11,694 nt of DNA. Source: Euryarchaeota archaeon UBA175 (lineage in GTDB: Archaea > Thermoplasmatota > Poseidoniia > Poseidoniales > Thalassarchaeaceae). Positions 6,148 through 11,694 of the stretch are shown here, in pieces; within the stretch, counting starts at the first letter, position 1; the number at the start of each line of letters is the position of its first letter. The position numbers and the translations under genes were made by a program. The stretch lies in contig DAFD01000080.1 of NCBI GenBank assembly GCA_002497895.1, positions 1 to 11,694 of the forward strand. Reading direction: 5' to 3'. Below the pieces are notes generated by a model. That model saw nothing but the letters and a program-made list of their open reading frames with translations. It was not told the origin of the DNA and ran no database searches.

Positions 6148-6759
6148 TCGCATCAGGAGGCCACAGCGTCTTTTCTCAGCGCCTCGCAGAATGATTGTCA
6201 AGTGGCGAAAGGCATCTGCGACCCCACCATCTAGCGGTTCATTGGGGTCGACAGACCACTTTCCTCGCTGAATTGCTCGACGCAGAATTACGACCTCTTT
6301 GACATCGAGCCAACCACACAACTCGAGCCCTCCAGCGCCCTGAGAGAACCCACCCTCTCCAAGATATTCCTCGTCCAAGCCAAGTGCTAGTTTCGCGAGA
6401 AGGTCATGTAAACCATCCTCCGCCTTCTCGATGGTATTGTCTAGAAGATAAGCGAGCGCATCACCACCCTCTATCGGGAATCTTCCAAGGCGCTCGCGAG
6501 ACACTCCCTTATCCAGTGGTTCAGGAATTCCACCATCTTTCTTCCAAGCCACGCAGGTCAGGAATAGCATCATCGCTGGATCTAGTTCTGGTTTCTTTCC
6601 CTCCTCAAGTGATAGAATTGATGCAGAAATTTCCTCAACCGCCTTAATCTCTGAATGGTCTCCTCCTTGTGAGGCTTGAATCAGCGGAATCATATCCAAT
6701 GGATCGTGGCGCAATGGCTCAAATGTGTAGAATGGACTGGGGGGTATGTAGCGACTCAT
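6136..6759 (-). CDS. Conserved-looking hypothetical protein downstream of the giant surface protein
   Basis: I do not recognise this 207-residue family. There is no signal peptide or membrane segment. It appears soluble and mainly helical, acidic in the middle and basic at the end (GAEKRRCGLLMRKH). It begins MSRYIPPSPFYTF and has a Gly-rich stretch, LGEGGFSQGAGG, followed by LCGWLDVKEVVILRRAIQRGKW. The ATG at 6759 is preferred: AAGGTGGT lies 3 bases before it, a good match to the archaeal Shine-Dalgarno. A GTG at 6780 overlapping the upstream stop would add 7 residues but has no such support. It lies 17 bases after the giant surface-protein gene, so the two are almost certainly co-transcribed, and it may act on the cytoplasmic tail of that protein. 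Confidence 0.8.
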   Translation of the reverse strand: MSRYIPPSPFYTFEPLRHDPLDMIPLIQASQGGDHSEIKAVEEISASILSLEEGKKPELDPAMMLFLTCVAWKKDGGIPEPLDKGVSRERLGRFPIEGGDALAYLLDNTIEKAEDGLHDLLAKLALGLDEEYLGEGGFSQGAGGLELCGWLDVKEVVILRRAIQRGKWSVDPNEPLDGGVADAFRHLTIILRGAEKRRCGLLMRKHA

Positions 6760-6762
6760 TGG

Positions 6763-6770
6763 ACCACCTT
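6763..6770 (-). promoter_or_regulatory. Shine-Dalgarno site that decides the start of the hypothetical gene
   Basis: AAGGTGGT on the minus strand, followed by CCA and the ATG at 6759. AGGTGGTC differs by one base from AGGTGATC, the complement of the archaeal 16S rRNA 3' end. It sits in the 17-base gap after the upstream stop. Confidence 0.6.
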
Positions 6771-6776
6771 CGGCGG

Positions 6777-9700
6777 TCACTCGCCACCGGTCAGACGCTT
6801 CAACCTGTTCTCGAACTCGTCCAGGTTCTTCTCTTCGATTTCTGGGATTTCCTCAGTCGGTTCGACCACGGGTTGAGGGGTTGCTGCCGGCGGTTCAGCT
6901 ACTGGCTCGGGCACTTCTGGTAATTCAGGAGATTTCCGCTTGCTCTTCTTCTGAATCACAGACTCGGTCATTTCCAACAATTTGCGACGCTCCCGCTGGT
7001 TGTAGAGAATCCAAGTCAAACTCAAGGCTAGAACAATGACCAAGCCAGCCGAACCGAGCGCTGTTGCCCATTCGAATCCATCTCCTGATTCTATCGACCC
7101 ACCCGAGAGAATCAATCGAGCTTCATCATCACTCGAGTCAGAATCTTCATCCCAGGGGAATAGACATTGGATGGTCACAATCATCTCAGTTCCATCCTCC
7201 ACATCTGGGCGATCTAACTTAGGTTCTGGAGGATAGATTCCCGTTACATCGATTGAGTGAGTTGCACTGTGTGTTCCTGCAGTCACCTCGATACTGCAAT
7301 CAGCATCGGTGAGTAGATGATGATACTCTCTCTTGGTAAGGACCTTGATCTTCTGAGAAGATCCCTCTCCTTCGATCTCCAAGCCAACGAGTCCAACATT
7401 CCAATCGGTTCGACGAATCTCGAAACCTCTCTCAGCCGAAGCGACGAGGGTTCCTCGCTCATCTAGCAATCGAATAGTTAGCGTCCTCATTCCTGGACTC
7501 GGATTCCAAGCGGACGCACTCAGATTGATCTGATCCGAGCTTGTATTCGCTGCTACGAAACCATCGTGAGAATCCAACATCGACCCTTCATCGTCGATGA
7601 GCATCACTGTGAATGCGAATGATTCGGTGCCATTGCCGACTTGGCATTCGGCATCAACTGAACCTACCGAGCCAGAGATAGTGCATGTAGCAAAACGATT
7701 CGATGGCTCGATTACATAGGCGGTGTAAGGTAAAACAGAGTCTGAATCAACAGTCATCTGAGTTCCGATTCCGCTAGAATCCGCATGCCAAACCCAACCC
7801 CCTTGCAAATCCCAATCAAGGTTGAATTGTGCATCATCCATAACTTCCGATACTGGCGAGGTGCCGTGGATTGTAAGGAGGGCACTATCACCCTCCACTG
7901 CTACGATAATCGGCGAAGAAGCCCACGAGTGATCCTCATACTGAGTATCGAGAGAAATCTCGCGCTGATTCCCGGCCTCATCCTGCGCTAAAATCCGAAT
8001 CGTCCGCGAAGATCCATCCCATTCCGAATCAGGAATAACTTCGAGAGGAACTCCTGTGACTTCTCCAACTCCGATTACAACATGTGTTCGTCCAGAGACT
8101 GTCCAACCCTGTGGCAAACTGAGGACTTCGAGTGAAATGGTTGTGGGGGCATTACCGAGGTTTTGCAATTCTGCGTGAGGATAACCACCGTCATCCGAGA
8201 CTATCCAATTCCCTAATCCATTGAGTGAAAACTCGTGGATGACGGCAACTCGCAGCGGTAGAGTGATGGTTGCCTCGCTGCTTCCATCCCCTTCTCTGAG
8301 CTTTATGTTAAGTTCGACCGTTCGACCGTGTCTTGCGTTTTCAGGAGGCGTTATTTCGAGGTCGAGTGGAGCAGTATTACCTGGTTCAAGGATTGGTAAA
8401 TCTTCTGGTGCTTCGACAACCCATCCAGTCTCTCCAGTCACGTAAACGGACGCGTAAGGCTTGCTTGGAGCATTACCCTGCTGGATGATACTCAGTGAAA
8501 CCGTCGAGCCTGCTGGATTGATCTCCAGGTCTGCATCGGCTGCAACCGCGGTCCATCCTGGTACATGTGCGACTTCGATGATGAATGAGAATGAATACAC
8601 TTCTACACCGAAGGCGGTGGCCGTTCCACTTACTTCGTATGTGGTTCCATTCCAAGCGCCTTCGGGAACTTCGATGATTAATTCGAGATAGGTGCTGGCA
8701 TTGACAGCAACAGATGTATCTGCGTCGCCGACTATGACCCAATCTGTCGCTGTATCTGTTCCTTCAGGCGTTATGATGCCAGTACCTGCAATTTCGATAT
8801 CATCGAGTAGATTACCTGTATTTGTGGCAGAAATCTCCACGACGAATGAGTCGCCAGGATTGACTGCGAAGGTTCTGTCTTCAACTGAGGTTCCTTGAGC
8901 TGAGAGTTCAATTTCCCAACGATGATCTTGACGTGCTTCGAGGGTGAGGGTAATTGTCGAAGAGATGGCACTGTCTCCCTCGCTTGTCATGGTAATCTCG
9001 ATGTTAACCGGAGTTCGCGCCGGCGTTGTATCTGGAAGAACAACCTCGACGGGGAGAGTTCGCAGGCTGCCGGCACTCAGAGTAATCTCTTCGCTACTGA
9101 AGGTGACTTGGATGCCGGGGTCTTCGGTGAGGTTGTCATCGAGGATTAGTGTGTGTGACATGGTGTAAGTGTCCTCGCCGTTGCCTGGATTGTATAGACG
9201 GACAGTGGTAGGGATTGCTTCCTCAACCTCGACCATATGAGGTGAGTCGGTAGGGGAGATGAGTGTTAGTGAGGCTCGGTAAATCTGTAGAACCTCAACT
9301 GAGAGCCTGAGTGAATGGTCGGCTCCGAGGCTGCTTGCATCCGAGAATGCGTGGTAGGCTGGTGGGGAATCGACAGGGAGTTCGAGTGACAGGATTCCGC
9401 TGACTCTCGAACCTGGAATTCCAGTTAGGGTGATGTCGTCGCCGGAGATTGAAAGTGCTCCAGATGCAGACCAGAGCCAATTTTCGATACCCATGCCAGC
9501 CTCTGATATCTTCCAATCGAGAACTCCAGTTGAGGCTGGAAGATCAGCGGTAACTGTCCATTCGAGTGTGCTCTCCGGCATACTCAACTGATGAGAGGTT
9601 TCGGTGATGGTTCCTGATGCAATGAATTCGAGTTGCACGGTTTGACAGGTCTCCTCATCTCCACTTCCTACGCACATGGTCAGAGGAGTCGAGACGCTAT

Positions 9701-11694
9701 CAGCAAGGTTCGCATCGGAGGGTACTCCGAGCCTTGCTGTGACAATCCGTTGCTCACCTGCATCGAGACGTAGGGCCGGAATTTCATTTCCATCTTCGTC
9801 GTAAAGTGTGAGACTATTCTCGGCCGAATCCCAAGCGGTACTGTCCCAGAACATCGAAATCGAGTTCTCATCGGCATTGCCTAGATTTTCGACGACGAGC
9901 CAAGCCTTTGCTGAGTCTCCTACCAAACCGTAGCCTGTGCTGGCTGTGGTGCCTGATGGCCCTCTGATTGACAGACCCCTTGTTCGATTTGCTTCAACGG
10001 GTAGTAATCCTGTTACGCTGACGTTTGTGTCTTCGTCAAGTGTCATGGTTAGAGATAGGTAGCCTGCGTCTGAGCCGGCTGCGCTAGCTGGCGCATGAAT
10101 CCACAGAGAGGGCATCCATGTTGCATCCGTTCCTATCTCGATGGATGTTATTCCTCCGGGGGTCTGATCGCTCCAAGTCCAGCCTTGAGGTAGTGAGGAT
10201 GCATCTACGCTGAGACTCCAGATGCCGGCCAGCCGTCCCGTCGAACGAACGGTCGGCTGACTCAGAGTAGAATCACCGGGGTTGACTCTGACTGGATTCG
10301 TCGGCATTTCGAATGTTGCATTGTATGGTGGAACAATTTTCAGGGTCGTTTCCTGCCCGTCATTATCGTAGCGCGATTGAGTAACATTCTGGTATGGATC
10401 GAGCACGAGTTCAAATTCGTGCACTCCAAGTGCTCCTGACCAATCGACTGAGAATGATTCGAAGCCTGCAGAACCCGTAGGGTCGGTCGGCTCGAGTGTA
10501 TCTGCTCGGTGGCGGGCAATTTCGATGCCGTCAGCATAGAGAATCGCATCTACGGCTCGGTCGACTTCCACCGTTCCCGCATTCTCAAAGAAGGCGGTTA
10601 CCGTCACTTCCTCGCCAGGGTTGGGCGCGCTTGGATTGAATTCAATCGCGCGCCCGTCAAGAAGTGGTCTGACATCTGCAACTGCAGTCGAGATGACAGT
10701 ATCGCCGAGAATAATGTCGAGGGTCGCATCGCCATCGATATCTGCCAGAGCAGGTGAAGACCAAGTTCGATGGTCGACCTCGACCTCGTCGTTCCAATTG
10801 TCATTAATTGCCGCTTGAGTCCCGGTATCGCCGTCCCACGCCCACAGTGTACGCCCATATGCAACGAGCAACTCGGGTGCACCATTTCCATCGATATCCA
10901 TCCAGACAGGTTGCGCCACAGCAATCTCATCGTTCGGCGCGCCGCTCGATTGCTCAAGGTCGTGGTGCCAATCTAGCTGAGGGTTGTTCCCAGAGACATC
11001 GTGACACCCAGCATGCCCGTGTCTTGCTGTCGTCTCTTGATACCACGATACCCAGCAGACTCTATCGATCACATCATCGTCATCAGTATCAACAGCAAGA
11101 GGAGGGGCATCGGCGTAGCCATTGACTGCCTCGAATGACCAAATTTCACTGCCATCGTCAATTTCGAGGCCGCGGTACTCGGCTCCATCGACAGAACTCG
11201 AACCATCCGCATCGGTTGGAATGGTGATGATCATCTCGGGAGTGCTATCCGAATCGAGATTAGCTACAACAGGGCCAGGTAAGCGAATGTGCGGGACATC
11301 TGAATCCCCGTCTAGATTTGACAGACTCAGGCCGCCCCATTTCTGATCGCCGGTTTCCGAGTCTAATTTCCAAACCCACATTGCCCCACTAGAAGCCTGA
11401 GTAGTAGTCAACAGAACGTAGCCAGTCTCATCATCGACCTGTGCAAATGCTGGATCTGAAGGATGACTTCCATCTTGCAGAGTCGACTCCCAAATGGGAG
11501 TTGGAGCTCCATTCGCAGCAATAGGGAGTGCAACGATGACTGGGTCATCGCTAATCTCATCGATGGCCGCCAAAACCAATTCGGCATCTCCATCTAGGTC
11601 TAAGTCCGCCAGTAGTGGCTGAGTGGTAGGATTATGGCCGCCGAACAAAGATGAGGTGTAAGGCCCCTCTGCACTGCTAATTCGCAGAGAATCA
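6777..11694 (-). CDS. Giant type I surface protein: FG-GAP propeller, CARDB, NEW3-like repeats, C-terminal anchor (5' end outside window)
   Basis: The frame stays open through the right edge, so the true start and signal peptide are outside; 1638 residues are visible. In order: FG-GAP/VCBS calcium-type repeats (LADLDLDGDAELVL, NLDSDSTPEMII, DIDGNGAPELLV, ADIDGDATLDIIL, with a degenerate one between) over about 10698-11694; a CARDB-like domain (about 10329-10661) containing EEVTVTAFFENAGTVEV; then several Ig-like/NEW3-like domains with motifs such as LPQGWTWS, LYNPGNGEDTYTMS, VNPGDSFVVEISATNTGN and LPQGWTVS; one membrane helix (7002-7070); and a 74-residue cytoplasmic tail (6780-7001), basic next to the membrane, then Pro/Glu-rich, ending in EFENRLKRLTGGE. 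Spaced Cys pairs suggest disulfides. It is probably an adhesin, polymer-binding or cell-envelope protein facing outside. No catalytic domain is visible in the part present. The tail differs from archaeosortase substrates, which end just after the helix. Confidence 0.9.
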   Translation of the reverse strand, partial: DSLRISSAEGPYTSSLFGGHNPTTQPLLADLDLDGDAELVLAAIDEISDDPVIVALPIAANGAPTPIWESTLQDGSHPSDPAFAQVDDETGYVLLTTTQASSGAMWVWKLDSETGDQKWGGLSLSNLDGDSDVPHIRLPGPVVANLDSDSTPEMIITIPTDADGSSSVDGAEYRGLEIDDGSEIWSFEAVNGYADAPPLAVDTDDDDVIDRVCWVSWYQETTARHGHAGCHDVSGNNPQLDWHHDLEQSSGAPNDEIAVAQPVWMDIDGNGAPELLVAYGRTLWAWDGDTGTQAAINDNWNDEVEVDHRTWSSPALADIDGDATLDIILGDTVISTAVADVRPLLDGRAIEFNPSAPNPGEEVTVTAFFENAGTVEVDRAVDAILYADGIEIARHRADTLEPTDPTGSAGFESFSVDWSGALGVHEFELVLDPYQNVTQSRYDNDGQETTLKIVPPYNATFEMPTNPVRVNPGDSTLSQPTVRSTGRLAGIWSLSVDASSLPQGWTWSDQTPGGITSIEIGTDATWMPSLWIHAPASAAGSDAGYLSLTMTLDEDTNVSVTGLLPVEANRTRGLSIRGPSGTTASTGYGLVGDSAKAWLVVENLGNADENSISMFWDSTAWDSAENSLTLYDEDGNEIPALRLDAGEQRIVTARLGVPSDANLADSVSTPLTMCVGSGDEETCQTVQLEFIASGTITETSHQLSMPESTLEWTVTADLPASTGVLDWKISEAGMGIENWLWSASGALSISGDDITLTGIPGSRVSGILSLELPVDSPPAYHAFSDASSLGADHSLRLSVEVLQIYRASLTLISPTDSPHMVEVEEAIPTTVRLYNPGNGEDTYTMSHTLILDDNLTEDPGIQVTFSSEEITLSAGSLRTLPVEVVLPDTTPARTPVNIEITMTSEGDSAISSTITLTLEARQDHRWEIELSAQGTSVEDRTFAVNPGDSFVVEISATNTGNLLDDIEIAGTGIITPEGTDTATDWVIVGDADTSVAVNASTYLELIIEVPEGAWNGTTYEVSGTATAFGVEVYSFSFIIEVAHVPGWTAVAADADLEINPAGSTVSLSIIQQGNAPSKPYASVYVTGETGWVVEAPEDLPILEPGNTAPLDLEITPPENARHGRTVELNIKLREGDGSSEATITLPLRVAVIHEFSLNGLGNWIVSDDGGYPHAELQNLGNAPTTISLEVLSLPQGWTVSGRTHVVIGVGEVTGVPLEVIPDSEWDGSSRTIRILAQDEAGNQREISLDTQYEDHSWASSPIIVAVEGDSALLTIHGTSPVSEVMDDAQFNLDWDLQGGWVWHADSSGIGTQMTVDSDSVLPYTAYVIEPSNRFATCTISGSVGSVDAECQVGNGTESFAFTVMLIDDEGSMLDSHDGFVAANTSSDQINLSASAWNPSPGMRTLTIRLLDERGTLVASAERGFEIRRTDWNVGLVGLEIEGEGSSQKIKVLTKREYHHLLTDADCSIEVTAGTHSATHSIDVTGIYPPEPKLDRPDVEDGTEMIVTIQCLFPWDEDSDSSDDEARLILSGGSIESGDGFEWATALGSAGLVIVLALSLTWILYNQRERRKLLEMTESVIQKKSKRKSPELPEVPEPVAEPPAATPQPVVEPTEEIPEIEEKNLDEFENRLKRLTGGE

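Noticed and set aside
6778-6780. GTG start for the hypothetical gene, overlapping the upstream stop as GTGA
   Set aside because: No ribosome site precedes it, whereas the ATG at 6759 has a well-placed AAGGTGGT; the extra seven residues look non-conserved in character.
7036-10976. Many 60-115 codon open frames on the plus strand opposite the giant gene
   Set aside because: They lie wholly within a strongly coding minus-strand frame, have low-complexity products and no ribosome sites.
11646-11648. TTG as the start of the giant surface protein
   Set aside because: The same frame continues without a stop for 15 more codons to the right edge, and TTG falls inside an FG-GAP repeat region with no signal peptide; the real start is outside the window.

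Overview
The window looks like a chromosomal segment of a marine planktonic archaeon, most likely Marine Group II (Candidatus Poseidoniales) or a close Thermoplasmatota relative. This is an inference from style; no marker gene fixes it. The clues are roughly balanced base composition, an archaeal TATA box placed as for a leaderless transcript, short operons, and a very large type I surface protein built of FG-GAP, CARDB and NEW3-like domains with one C-terminal membrane anchor. The enzymes themselves are of kinds shared with bacteria. No tRNA, rRNA, CRISPR array, insertion sequence or prophage gene was seen. Coding density is very high; the longest gap, about 145 bases, is a divergent promoter region.

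Left part (1-3350), nitrogen metabolism and uptake. The window opens inside an NADP-type glutamate dehydrogenase gene (+ strand, C-terminal 164 residues). It converges on a two-gene minus-strand operon encoding an amino-acid ABC permease and its ATPase. The permease is unusual: a signal anchor and a seven-repeat, probably seven-bladed, extracellular beta-propeller precede the permease domain, and two extra hydrophobic segments sit inside the permease core. No substrate-binding protein gene lies in the window.

Divergent promoter (3351-3495). This holds a good TATA box 26 bases upstream of the permease GTG start, enclosed in an 11-bp imperfect inverted repeat, plus a second inverted repeat. It is the most operator-like region in the window.

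Middle part (3496-6104), a tight plus-strand operon: purC (SAICAR synthase), a class IV PLP aminotransferase of an unusual subfamily in which the Glu that normally contacts the PLP ring nitrogen is Thr, and a small sulfotransferase-fold protein whose gene overlaps the aminotransferase gene by 17 bases. The last two probably form a functional pair; plant 'branched-chain aminotransferase-like' proteins appear, from memory, to have similar halves fused.

Right part (6136-11694), a minus-strand pair: a giant surface protein running off the right edge (at least 1638 residues) and, 17 bases downstream, a small soluble protein of unknown function with its own Shine-Dalgarno site. Both convergent gene junctions (near 540 and 6138) carry short overlapping palindromes that include the stop codon of the minus-strand gene.
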